Assembly (NCBI GenBank): GCA_013396915.1
Contig: VWZL01000597.1
Span: 1,369,963-1,433,962, forward strand
DNA length: 64,000 nt
Direction of reading: 5' to 3'
From: Stercorarius parasiticus
Lineage: Eukaryota > Chordata > Aves > Charadriiformes > Stercorariidae
Of the stretch, positions 51,350 through 64,000 are shown in pieces. Each line of letters starts with the position of its first letter. The first letter of the stretch is position 1. Below the pieces are notes generated by a model. The model did not search any database and was not told the DNA's origin. It was given only the letters and a program-made list of their open reading frames with translations. A program made the position numbers and the translations under genes.

Positions 51350-51600
51350 AGGGCACTGTGTTAGGAGAGCCCTGGGATTTGAGGAATCATTTCTTGGCTA
51401 AGTCACAAATGTTCTATGAAGCCTTAGGCATGTGATTTGATCTCTGTGTGATTCAGCTCTTTATCTCAAACAGTAAGTAAAAGTTTGTTTTCCTGCCTTG
51501 GTCAGATGTCATAAGAGCTTTATGAAGGGAACATCACTAGCTGGGTATCGGGGGTCTCATCTCCTCTGCGGCTATAAAGTGCTGCTACAATACATTCATA
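51350..51600 (+). mobile_element. MIR/CORE-SINE-like relic, forward orientation
   Basis: The stretch has AGGAGAGCCCTGGGATTTGA (consensus 'gagagccctgggttc'), then GCCTTAGGCATGTGATTTGA, TCTCTGTGTGATTCAGCTC, and ends near GCTATAAAGTGCTGCTACAA. The block order follows the amniote MIR-like SINE and the copy is heavily diverged. Confidence 0.5.
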
Positions 51601-53899
51601 AAACATTTTTAGGAGGAAGAAGTGTTTGAATTTGGTGATTATCAAACATGATCTCCATATTGCAGAAACCATGCCTCACTGAGGAGTAACCTGTTGCAAG
51701 ATGTGGGATCCTCAGTGGTGGATCCCTGGTACGCTCATCCGAGCAGGGAGGGAGCGTTCAGAGGGGTGTTCATTTGGGACTAACCAAGGACTTGAGTATG
51801 TATGAAAGAGAAATTTCCCCAATTAGAAAAGACTCATCAAAAGTCGGTGTTACAGACCAGCTGTGCTCTACCAGCACATCTCCAGCTTATGAGATAAGGA
51901 CGAGCCTTGGTCTCTGTGGGAGGACAAGCTCACAGCTTGCTAGAATAGAAGGGACATTTTGGGAGGCTGCACTCTCCCTGGGTGGCGCAGATGAGGAACC
52001 TCTTTTTTGTGCAGGGAAATCTTTTCTTAAAAGGATGTTTTGCTTTTGTATAGAACAAGCTACATTCAAGTAAAACATTTTTTTTAGTATTGATCTTCCA
52101 GCTACATGTTTGTTGTTCTAGCAGGCAACCACACATACTTTCTGTGATCAGCGTATGAGGGCATAAAACACATACCTGGTAAATTCATCCAAATATAGAT
52201 TTGTTGCTTAATATAGTACAAAGCAGTGTAAAATCAATAAGTCTTATGGTAGCCAATAGAAATATTTTTGGCCATTTGTGAATGAAGGAAACATAGTGAA
52301 AAAAATGTGATGCCTTCAGCTGAATTGCACACTGGATCGGCTGCGGAACAGAAAGGAGTTGGCAGAGATTTTAGTTTCCTGTAGACAAGGGGAGTACAAA
52401 GTACCCTTGATATAACAATTGGATGCTTTGCGCACCTAGTTTTACTGTCATGATAATTGCAGATGAAATCAAAGTTACTGACTGCAGGTTAATGCTGTTG
52501 GTTGTTTAGTTTCACAGTCCGGGTCTGAAATCCATGTGTTGGTGTGCTGTCAGGAGCACTCCAGCCCAGCGTGCTGGGAGAGCCGGGCAGAGGTGGGACT
52601 GCCCCGCACCGGCACTGCCAGTGCTCCTTCACATGCCCTTTTTGTATTTGGGGAGATTGAGCATCTCCTAAGGTCCTTCAGCTGCCCTGGGAGAATATAG
52701 GAGTTATTTGAAATACTTTGCCTTCCTGTATATTCAGTGAGATCTGTATTGCCTGCAGTTCTGCCCATTTTTCTCTCGGATGCTCCCAAAGGGGGGGGTC
52801 TCACATACAGTCTGAGCAGCCCTTAGAACAGGCTATTTCAGGCAGTGTGCATCTTGATGACCTTCCTCTCCTCAGCATTGCTTCACAGACTGGATCTGAC
52901 AAATATAGAAGACCGACCCGTCCCCTTTACAGCATAATTTTAGTGTTTAGCCCATCCAATTTGTCACATTCTTCATGGGCTCTGCTTCACTTGGAAGTCA
53001 GGTATTTATTATCCGGAGACAAACAAGCAGCCTGTGTGTCTCTTTTCTTTTCACAAGTGTGAAGCAAAGTTGTTCTAGTGCCATTACTCCTCTTCAAGCT
53101 TTACTGGAAGGAGGGGAAAAACGCCATTCTCAGTTTAGTAATAAAAAGCTTGGGCTACTGGACGTGTTTATGATTCTTCTCCCAGTTTGCTTGGATGACT
53201 GCAGTGAGTGATAGAGAGTGCATGCGGTTTCCAGATCAAGAGGGAAATGGGAAGATGTAACTTAATTAACATAGCGAGAAAGTGTTGTCACATTCATTAC
53301 AAACAATTGTGGCTTCTAAAATCTAAAGCACGAGGTGGTGGGTTGAGTCCAGCAGCTTTCTGGCTAGTTGTCAGGCAGTACTTGCCTGTCTAAAGCTCTC
53401 CTGCGTGACAGTGCTGACATTCCAGTGTCCTGCTGATTTAGAGGAGCAGACACCGAAGCCGCTTCATTCTTTTGCTTATCCTGTGCTGGCAGGGTCGCCG
53501 CTCGCTGAATATCAAGAGCAGCAGGTGGGCAGGAAGTCGCCACCTTCCTTTTCCAGCTGGAAAGCGGGAATTGCAGCCTAGCCAACAGCAAGTGAGGGAT
53601 GGCCAGAGCAGCAAAAAGAGTGGAGAACAGCAGGAGTGAATGAAGCCATTTGATTTCTTGTTGCATTGCCTACTTGCCAGGGACACAGTTTCACCCAACG
53701 CCACATCCCACAGAAGCGTATCGTGCCCTCAGTGTGAACTGTGATCCACGGCTGTTTCCTGGTGCGAGTGGAAAAAGTGAAGGATTGCCCTCTAACTACA
53801 GATAAATTTTAAGCAACAGAAAGATGTACTTGTGTAACCCTAGCACCTGAGCTCTTCCTTGTTTCTTATAGATTGAGCTTTGCAAAATCCCTGTAAAAC

Positions 53900-54120
53900 A
53901 AGGGGATAGTATCCTCATTTTACAAAAACATCAAAGGGAGATTAAAGCCCAGATTCTTAAAGATTTAACCACCAAGCTCCCCTTGAGTTCGCTGGGAGTT
54001 AACACTTCAATATCCTTGAGAAAATGGATCTCAATAAATTACACGCAGTCATCTAAGAAGTGTGTGATGGAGTTGGGAATTAATCCCAGACTTTCAGAAA
54101 GGTTGTTCTGTGCCTTTACT
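53900..54120 (-). mobile_element. MIR-like relic, reverse orientation, interrupted
   Basis: TAGTATCCTCATTTTACAAA followed by AAAGGGAGATTAAAG matches the reverse complement of the MIR 3' half. The rest of the MIR order (GTGTGTGATGGAGTTGGGAA, TTAATCCCAGACT) resumes only at about 54060. The 110 bp between contain CTGGGAGTTAACACTTCAAT, ATCCTTGAG, a block that I also know from reptile interspersed repeats. So either one SINE variant carries this block or a second old element split the copy. Confidence 0.5.
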
Positions 54121-56329
54121 TTCCTGCAAATGAGAATAGCACTATTCACTCCAGATTTCATGTGATTGGATTTTAACTGAGCAGAGTTTCGTTGTGATGG
54201 TTTTGTTTTGATTTGTGGCCCCAGTTGATTACAGCTTATTGCAGAAAATTCAGCAGAATACATTCTGTCAGAATATGTAGTTCTGTAACTACTTCATGAA
54301 ATTATGCTACTTTCCCTGGAATTTCATCTCTGACAGAAAAAGGAAGAAAAGGATGCTAGCAGGTTCCCGTTGTGTCAAAGAAACATCTTGTTTTGACATT
54401 TCCAAAATGAAATGTTTTGATTTTTCATTTTAAAATAACTTCTTCCTTGATGTTACAGTATTTTTACATAATTTTAATCATTTGAAATTGAAATGAAACC
54501 GAATTTCATGACCCAAAAATGAAACCAAATATAGGTGTCTTGAAAGCCCTCCTGAAATGAAGCATCCGTCCTCCAGGCAGCTCTCCTGCCAGTAGAGGGA
54601 TGCTCAGCACCGGGAACTCATCACCCTCAGGTGGCTTCTGACTGTCCTGGGCACAGTGGCTCAGTGGGGACAAGGAAGAAGCCTTTTACAGACTGCAGGT
54701 AGCCCTTAGGCAGGTGCTAAACCATGGGTAAGGACAGTATGTACAGGGGCTTCCTAATGTGTCCACAAATGGTGCAGGTCAACTGCTCTTCCCTCACTCC
54801 GTCCTTGAAAAAGGTATAGATTCTGTGCAAATCCCCTGCATAAAGATAAATTTGACTGTTCTTGGTAGCGGAAATGGGTGCAAAAGCAACATGGATGGGA
54901 AAAACCCACCAAAATCTTACATGACAAATCTTGATTTGAAAAACCAAAAGATGATTACTGATGAGAGACTTTTAATGAGGGGATTTTTCCATTAGTAACT
55001 GCAACACACTGCAAACATTGTGTCAGATTCATAACGTTCACAAAGGAAGTATTAAACTTGCAGCTATAATTGGATGGTTGCCCAGAATTCTAAGTCCTTT
55101 TAAAATGTGCTATTGCGTATTTCACTCAGGTATATTTTGCTGAGAATAATCTACTGATGTTTGCCACAAAGCTATAGAGCAAACTAAAAAATTTCTTAGA
55201 AATTAATTGGTATCAGAGTTCTCTTAATCAATATGCTCTTATGCAAGTGAATTAGTGCAGTAAAAAACATTTTTACTTGCACAGGTCTCTGCTAATATCT
55301 ATTTATTGCTGAACTTCCTCTGGAGTGGTGCAAGATGTTCTTCCATCATGACACTATGGAGATGCCTGGCAGGAAACAAGCTCTTAAGACCCTCAGAAAC
55401 TAAGGGAGACTTTTATCTCTGGGTAAAAAAGTGGTATTTTTTGGTGTCATGCAGCAATAGGAAAACCACTGCAGAAAAGTGTGGATGATTTGAAGGTGTG
55501 GACCTTCAAAGTTGAGAGTACCCTCTGATTTTTCTGAATCTACAGAGTTCAGATGTGTCACTTGACACCTCCTCTAAAAAAGGCACAACCTTTCTGCACA
55601 GAGCGCAGGAGCAGGTACAAAGCACTGGCGAGGTATGAAGCCTTGTGAACGCAGCTCATCATTTACTGACTTGGAAAGGGTATTTTCAGATTTTGGCAGA
55701 TACTTAGAGGCAAAATTTGAAATATTTAAAATGAAGAAGACCTTACATGGTGTAAATCCCCTCAAATGGGGAAAGCTGTCAAGGTGATGCTAGATTTAAA
55801 ATATGTCTGGAATCCAATCACTAGGGTTCAAGCCAAGTCTTTCTCATTTTGGCAGCTGTGGAGCAGCCCAGCCTGGGACGTTTGCCCTGCTGAACACGCA
55901 AGTCACTGAGGAACTGAGGAACAGGGAGAGCATCCTTAAACTTGATGTGATACCCATTTGCCTTTATTGTTTCTTTCAGGGGAAAAAAGCAATCCTTCTT
56001 TTCTCTGCAACACAGGAGGTGCTTTAATTATTCCTCAAGAGCAGCTGTTCAGTGGTTGTTCCTAACTCCAGCAGCGTCCAGGGTGGGTAACAGATCTGCT
56101 GCTGCCATCAGATGTGAGGACAGTGATTTCTTACCCTCAGGGTCTTCACAGCATCCCAGACTAGGACAGGTCCCTTCTCGAGACATATAGTGAGCTTAGG
56201 GCTGATCTACCCCCTGTGCTGCTTTTTCATTATAGCCATTTATCTCTGCCTTGCATAGTTTCAGGCTGGATTCAGTTATCACAGTAACGAATCTCACTCC
56301 AACACCGTGGGTTAAGCGTGGGTGATTAA

Positions 56330-56372
56330 AGGTGACTCCGCCTCCCCTGAGTCATTTATAAGTGACTTATAG
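56330..56372. promoter_or_regulatory. AP-1-like site cluster
   Basis: A consensus TGAGTCA lies at 56348-56354, with a GGTGACTCC just before it and an AGTGACTTA just after it, so three TGACT-type cores sit within about 40 bp. The TGAGTCA and the following TGACT form an inverted repeat (AGTCA...TGACT). Function is inferred only from the motif. Confidence 0.3.
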
Positions 56373-58988
56373 GGCTAATAATGGTCTCATCCTTTTGTAC
56401 CTTGGTACACAGCTTGTGTTCTGGAGTCTTTTATAGCTCAAATGAGCTGCTTTTGCTTATTTATTTCCCTCCTCATTCATTTTTAATGGTTATAAGAGAC
56501 TCCCCCATTCTTCTTCTGGCAGCAATGATTTAGGCAGGACTCATTAACATAACTTACGTTACTAAATATCGCCATTTATGCTGGTAGACCAAGGAAAATG
56601 TGTGCAGTGCTAAATCAGAAGAGATCCCGTGAGCTTGCCAAGGTGGCAGGGCTGCGTTTGAAGTGTATATTACAAACGGAGAGTGCTTGTATGGGGGAAG
56701 GATCACTTACAGAAGCATGGATTGGGGACAGAGTCCCAGGGTGTTTCCAAAATACAGATTTTATGTGGAAATATCAGAGACTTACTTTCCTAATTGGCCA
56801 CCCTTGAAACGTCTAAACCAGAACTGATCTAGGTACATCTTATTTTCAAAGGCTTACTAGCTGTGACTTTGTAAGAATTCCAACAGAATTACTGTAGCAG
56901 AAAAGCAGTTTCCTGTGAGGGTTTTACCGTTATCCCATGGGAATTCAATAATGATAATGAGGCGGGGAAAGACTGTTACAGCTATTTCTGAGAGCTAACA
57001 GTGGAATGCTGGGCACTTCTTGTGGGAGTTATGGTGTACATTCCCCTTTCCTGCCCTCCCTCCCATTAGATCTTTGGATTCTATTCTGCCCAAAGCTAAC
57101 ATGGAGTTTATGGGAACAAAGGAATAGGCAGACACACAAATTGATATCTACTATAGCAGCCTCTGCAAAAGGGTAATGGGAAAAACAGTAAAATCCTTTC
57201 AGGAAAGGGATGGGAACAAAGTTCACTGGCGAGCTGGATGCAGGAGGCCAGTGTGGTAGGGAACACCTGGGATTTGTGAGGGATCTTACTGCTTCTTTGC
57301 GTATTTTTCCCAGACTGGCTGAAGTCCTGCTACAACAAGGCTTCAAATAATTTAGCTTTTTCTTCCATAGATAGTCTAGAAAACTGTGAAATAAAATAAG
57401 AGAAATTAATAAAAACTAAATTCTCTTGCTTGTGAGCACACCTGAAGAGCATACAGAATATGGGGTGTTTTAAAGGACAGCGCTGACTTCTTCAAGTAGC
57501 GCAAACAGTCTTTTTAAGTAAAAAAGAAGTGCCTTGGACCAGCAATATCCCACTCCTTTTCTGGTCAATATTTGTTTGCCAAGGAAACAATCCGATGCTA
57601 AAGTGACACAGCAGCATTGCTTTCACAGTTCCAAGGCTACCAGCTGAGTTTTGGGCACAGTTTTAGGGTACCCAATGTACAGAGCTGCACGTGAGGCTGA
57701 GGGATGCATATTTACAGCGAGAATTTTGTGGTCAGTGACTTAACTCTATTCCCATTTCTGACAATAGGGCTGGGGGTTTGAATTAAATGCAATGCTGAGC
57801 ACAATGGAAATACTCCACTCTGCACATTTTGTAGCACTGGTGATTGAACTCAACATCCAGCTTGCCAGAAGCCACGTGTTTGGTATGTACGTGGCGCACT
57901 TAGAAATCTAATTCCTAATTCTGTGCTGTGCTGGCAATAAGGGACCTCTGCCCTCTGCTGCCCTGGCACACAGAGATTAGATGTGTGTGTGTGACTCAGA
58001 GGAAGCCGTCTTAGTTGTTCACCGATGTAAGAAAAAGAGGTGGAGCTGCAGGAGCCAACCAAAACCCAAAGCACTTTTATAACCTACGAAGTTCCTGCCC
58101 CAAAAAAGCCATTCAAACCCCAGTTCCCTCAAGAGATGAAAGTCCCCTGCATTGAGCAAATTTCTGGAGCATCTTGTGAGCACTAAGTCCAGCCTTCCTT
58201 AATTAATGGAAGGCAGCTCAGTGTAGTTGTGTGAAAAGCTCCTGTGACACAAAGCCCAGAAAGGCTTTAGCAAGGGAGCACAGCACCAGAAGGGTTTAAT
58301 GGCATTACAATGTTCTTGAATTACAGTGGCCACAACACAGAGAGGTGTATTCCAGCAGTACATTAGCAGTGAAAGAAAATCTACTCTTTCTCTCTTGAGC
58401 CCTTGTCACCTTTACTGAAAACTGGAGTTGCCATCCCCGAGATATCAAAACTCAAAGGCAGGAGGAAAGGAAAAAGGAGATATGGGTGGGAGTCCTCAGA
58501 TTTTGCAACGGAAACAAATCAGTTTTCCCCATGAATCACCCACCTTTTCCCAGCCCCTTTGTAGTTCCTATTGCATTTTATAATGTGTTTGATAGTTTTC
58601 TGAAATCTGTCTGTTTTGGGACCAAAGCTTTTGCAACCTCATAATTCCCTTAATAACTGTCGGGAAGCTGTTTGCTGATTTAGTACAGACCCTCTCGTTC
58701 GTTCACATGCTCACACACACGTATCTGAGGGTATGTGCAGTCGCGCCATTCATGCGTTTAGTAAAGTTGAAACACGGCCATTTCTGCTGTGTGTGGTGAG
58801 GCGTGTAACGCAAGAACTGTAGTACAGGAAGGAGGGTTGGTAGTTAAAGGCTGTTTATATGAATTACCGCTAAAGAAAAGGAGCTGCTTGACAGCCTGAA
58901 GAATTGAAATCCATTACAGATTGAAAAGGAGACATGTGGACTCAGAAAAGGCAGTAGCAGCAGAAGCTTCTCTGTGCTGCCCCCATCA

Positions 58989-59093
58989 ACGTGAACGTGC
59001 AGCCGTGCGAGGGGGGACGCGGTCGCTCCCGCCGCCTGTGTCAGCTGCGGGGACTGCCCAGAGGCTGCCAGCTGCTGAGCCGCGTTTGACGGG
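58989..59093. promoter_or_regulatory. small CpG cluster within the intron
   Basis: About 13 CpG dinucleotides fall in roughly 105 bp (for example GACGCGGTCGCTCCCGCCGC and GCCGCGTTTGACGGG), against near-absence in the flanking sequence. It is too short for a classical CpG island. It may be a small unmethylated regulatory element, an alternative first exon, or local GC-biased sequence. Confidence 0.35.
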
Positions 59094-60006
59094 TCTTTGC
59101 TCATGTGCATATTTGTCCTGCAGAGGCTCAGATGAGTCCTGTCAAACTCATTTCACAAAATATTCACTCATTTCCAACAAACAGCTTAGAAAACTCAGTC
59201 TCAAAAGAGACAGAGAAGCTCGATTTTTCTTCTTTCTCTACATCTTTTTAGTCTTTTTCTTGTGCTGGAAGATGAATGGTTCGGATGTGTCTGCAGTTAC
59301 ACGGGCATGGCTCATCTGCCTTTCTATTGATGACCTGTTCCTGAATGTCCTGGCCTGATTTATGAAAATGTACTGTACTTTGCACCATGTTTTGATGTTG
59401 CTCTGTTAGGACTGCATGCAAACTGCAGCAGAACAGTGATGCTTATTCATTCAAACAGTGAAGGGCTGGCTGGGAACTGAATGAGCTCATAGTTGTTTCT
59501 ATCTTCACTTACAGAAAGGGAAACAGGAGAAAGTGGGTATCCCAAGCCTTGTTATTCTTTTTCTGTCCATCAGTTTGTTTTATAAATCATAATCTTGAAA
59601 GCACAAGGTCATGGTATTTATTTAACTGTTCATATAGTGGGGTTTTAGGATGGATTCTTAGCTTAACTCTCCTTTCTGTAATAACCCCTGATAAAGTTGG
59701 AACGGAGGTCTGTTTGCCTGCCAAATTTTCTTTTTGCTATTGCTTGAGCATTAGTGAATTTAAAATCTGAGAGACTGATTCCCATCTCTTACTAGCATAA
59801 TTCAGCAGTTCCCTCTATTGCCTGGGAGAGTCCCAGCCTTGTTCCAGCCCCTGTGTGCTGAACTGCTCTTCGCACACACACAGACTAATAAAAACAACAG
59901 CAAAATCCCGCCTGTGCTATCTAGGCACGCTTCAAAAGCCGCTGCTTAGGCGGGGAAGCCTTACCCAGGTGGAGGATGTTTGGCAGGTCCCCTACTAGAA
60001 GCCCCA

Positions 60007-60110
60007 CGGCAAGTGCAGAGGAGGTGACACGCAGCGGGGCGGGAGAGGTCTGCTGGGGAGCAGGGCTGCGGGGGCTCAGCGCTCTGCTCTGCAGAGGGCA
60101 CCGCGCTGGT
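60007..60110. promoter_or_regulatory. second small GC-rich/CpG cluster
   Basis: About eight CpGs lie in about 100 bp (GCAGCGGGGCGGGAG, GCTGCGGGGGCTCAGCGC, CACCGCGCT), including a GGGGCGGG that matches a GC-box. It lies about 1 kb after the previous cluster and 2.4 kb before the 62548 exon. Confidence 0.35.
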
Positions 60111-61169
60111 TGGGAAACAGCCCTCAATTGTGATTTCCTTCTGCAAGGCACAGAGGTTTACCTGTTACCTTAAATCACTAGGAAATGGTTTCAGTCCCAG
60201 GTTGATCACTCATGGGGACATTTAATTGCCTAATGTGTTAATTAGCTAAGATTCACAAATATGAGGTGTTGCTAGCTGGAAGCAGAGGTGGTGAGGGAAT
60301 CGCACAGAAAGCCATTCCCTGGCCCCATGCCCTACTAAAGAAAATCTGTGTCTTCAGGCCATTCACTTGCACGTGTGGTCCAGCCTGCAGAGCGCAACGA
60401 GAAGTGAAGGACCCCAGGGCAATCAGCTCCCAGGCTGAACGTTCTCCTTGGGGCCACTTTGGCTTCAGCTTTGATCTGTTGCCTCTCAGGTGGAAATCCG
60501 CATTATGAGACTCTGCCCGGTTTTTCTTCTTCCTGGCATCCCAGGGAAAAGAGGAAAGGTAGAAAGCAGCAGACAGAGCTTATTAGCACATAGGAGAGTT
60601 GTCTGCTTTGAGAACAGCACTTAAAATATAAAAAGGCAACAGGGAAAAGTGCAGTGCCAGGAAGGAATAGACCAATTCCACTTACAGAAGCAAGGTAGCC
60701 CATGGTGTGGGAGAAGGAGCACAGGTACCAGGCACTGCCTGAAGGTCTTCTGACTTCCCGCCTGTCAGACTGGCTATTAGATGTTGCAGGCTGTAAGTAT
60801 GATGTAGTTCTTGCCCTGATAATACTACACTTAAATTAGTGTGCCTTCTGCAAAGATGCCAGAATAACTTCTGCTCTCTTGCTGCTGCCAAGACATGCTG
60901 CTCCCACAAGGCGAATGTGCTTGTGCCTCCAGCCTTCCCTGTAGCCATTTCTGCCGGCTCACATGAAGCTTCTCCTGGAGTTTTGCAGAATCTCATCTTC
61001 CTCAGCCCAGGCCAGTTTGGATCAGCGTTCCGATGAAGTGGGGATTACATTAGTGACAGGCCCCATCCAGAGCCGGGGCTGGGCTGTGCTCAGCTACCTA
61101 TGGTGAGGTCCTTCCCCTGCGTTGCGTACTCCCAAGCTTTGAGGCTCTTTTGCCAGCAACTAGGCAAAA

Positions 61170-61235
61170 CTGTGTAGCACAATGAGATTGGATCCTGATA
61201 GGAGCCCTCAGGAGCTACTGTAAAACATGCTAACA
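61170..61235 (+). mobile_element. possible ancient SINE 3'-end fragment
   Basis: TGTAGCACAATGAGATTGGA, then TCCTGATAGGAGCCCTCAGG and AGCTACTGTAAAACATG resemble the 'tagcacaatggggtcctgat...ggggcctctaggtgctactgtaat' end of an interspersed repeat common in reptiles and birds. It is short, so the call is tentative. Confidence 0.4.
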
Positions 61236-62499
61236 TGAGAGTATCCCAAAAACCAGAATTCTGCCTGTAAATAAACTCCTTAGTTTCCTGCTGAAACCAA
61301 TGGCAGCTATAAGATTTTTACGTTAAAACAGGCATTGCTTGCAACAGAGGCATTGCAAGAGTCATGATAACCTTTTTTGGTATGTCACCTAGGCTCAGAC
61401 AAGCAAGGATGGAAATGGATTTGCTGTGGATCTGTCTGTAAGGGGGGTTGTTGTTGTTTAAAGATAATAATATTAGGAATGCAAATTATCCCACAAAAGC
61501 TGGTGATATTTAAATACGATTTAAATTCATTTAGTATTTAAACAGAAAAGTAGAAAATGGCATTAAATTCAGATGAGGATGGGACTATGCATTCTGGAGG
61601 CAGAAATATTAAATATATCTACAGAATGGAATAGCCAGTCTGACTGGTAATGGATTGTGAAAAGAGTTCAGGGTTTTAATAGATCATTCCTTCAGATCAT
61701 CAGCACGGCAAAATGGTAGTTAATAAATTATTTGACGTGTACATTTACTCATATATTTTAACTAGCTGTAATGAACAGGTCCTGTCAGCTCACCTAGATC
61801 CTTGCAATAGCTGCTAAATCGCTTGAGTGAGATTTAGTAACTCTCAGCAACATTGATGTCCAGAGCTGCAGGTAGTAAATAAAGTGACATCAGGACTAGC
61901 TTGAGCAGAACACTGTGTAAGACCTTTGTCAGGCTTGCAGCAGAGAAACTGTTTGTCCCCAACGAACACCACTGGGCATCAGTGAGGTCTTCCCTGTGAT
62001 AAGTTTTTGGTTGATGTAACCACCCCATGCCCCGGCACCTGTAATGGGACTCCCAAGGAACTCTTTGTCCCAGTTTGGGGTTGAGTAGAGTAATTTGTCC
62101 CCTACTTAATTCTGTATACAGGCAGTTACCTGTTTCTCCCTGCAGGTACATGATGTTCCTTGGACTGCACACAAAGTAGAGGAGGAGGATAGTAGAGTCT
62201 GACCGAGCTTTAGGGAGAGGAGAAGAATCCTCTCTTGGTGCCATTGTACTAGGACTATCCTAGTGTTGGAATGGAATTAAGGACAGAAAGAACCTGTTCT
62301 TTTATCTTAGATTGTACTGGAAATGTTTATAGCAGAAAAAGCCTCCCTGTTAAAGTGATGCCAAATAGTACAGGCTATTAAGAACACGCCAGGCACCTTT
62401 CTTGTTACTCCTAGTTGTCCTCTGAAGTTGGAGCTAGTTTAAACCTGTATGTTTTCTATTCCTCCCACTCGCTTTCCCAGCATGTGGTGTACTTTATAA

Positions 62500-64000
<1,501 letters not shown>

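Overview
This window looks like nuclear DNA from a bird. Three things point that way: a solo LTR of a family widespread in avian (non-galliform) genomes, a few old CR1 and MIR/CORE-SINE-like relics, and vertebrate split-gene structure with GT-AG introns, low repeat density and mostly AT-rich sequence. There are no operons, bacterial-type genes or CRISPR arrays, and nearly all of the many short open frames are chance frames in noncoding DNA.

The only protein-coding gene I can support is a TMEM132-family gene on the + strand, most likely TMEM132D. Three coding exons are visible: 28648-28791 (48 codons, phase 0 at both ends), 62548-62753 (68 codons plus 2 nt) and 63883-64000 (it finishes the split codon and runs off the window). 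They read through in one frame, encode consecutive parts of the extracellular region, and are flanked by consensus splice sites. The introns are at least 28.6 kb (if the left part of the window is all intron), 33,756 bp and 1,129 bp. The signal peptide, N-terminal domain, transmembrane segment and cytoplasmic tail lie outside the window.

Layout: 1-6956 is noncoding. 6963-7463 is a solo LTR flanked by a perfect 6-bp target duplication (CCTCCT). 7470-28647 is noncoding, with an A11G11 purine run, a perfect 20-bp palindrome, an old CR1 3'-end relic, a pyrimidine-rich/GC-rich block near 19.3 kb and a MIR-like relic just before the first exon. 28792-62547 is one intron with several ancient SINE/LINE relics, three 10-bp tandem duplications, an AP-1-like cluster near 56.3 kb and two small CpG clusters near 59.0 and 60.1 kb. 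The last 1.5 kb holds two closely spaced exons.

I found no convincing new biological system. The points most worth checking are the intact LTR insertion and its lineage, the 67-codon in-frame read-through after the first exon, the AT-rich homeodomain/E-box-like blocks as possible intronic enhancers, and the small intronic CpG clusters. Family assignments rest on recognition of sequence, not on a database search.
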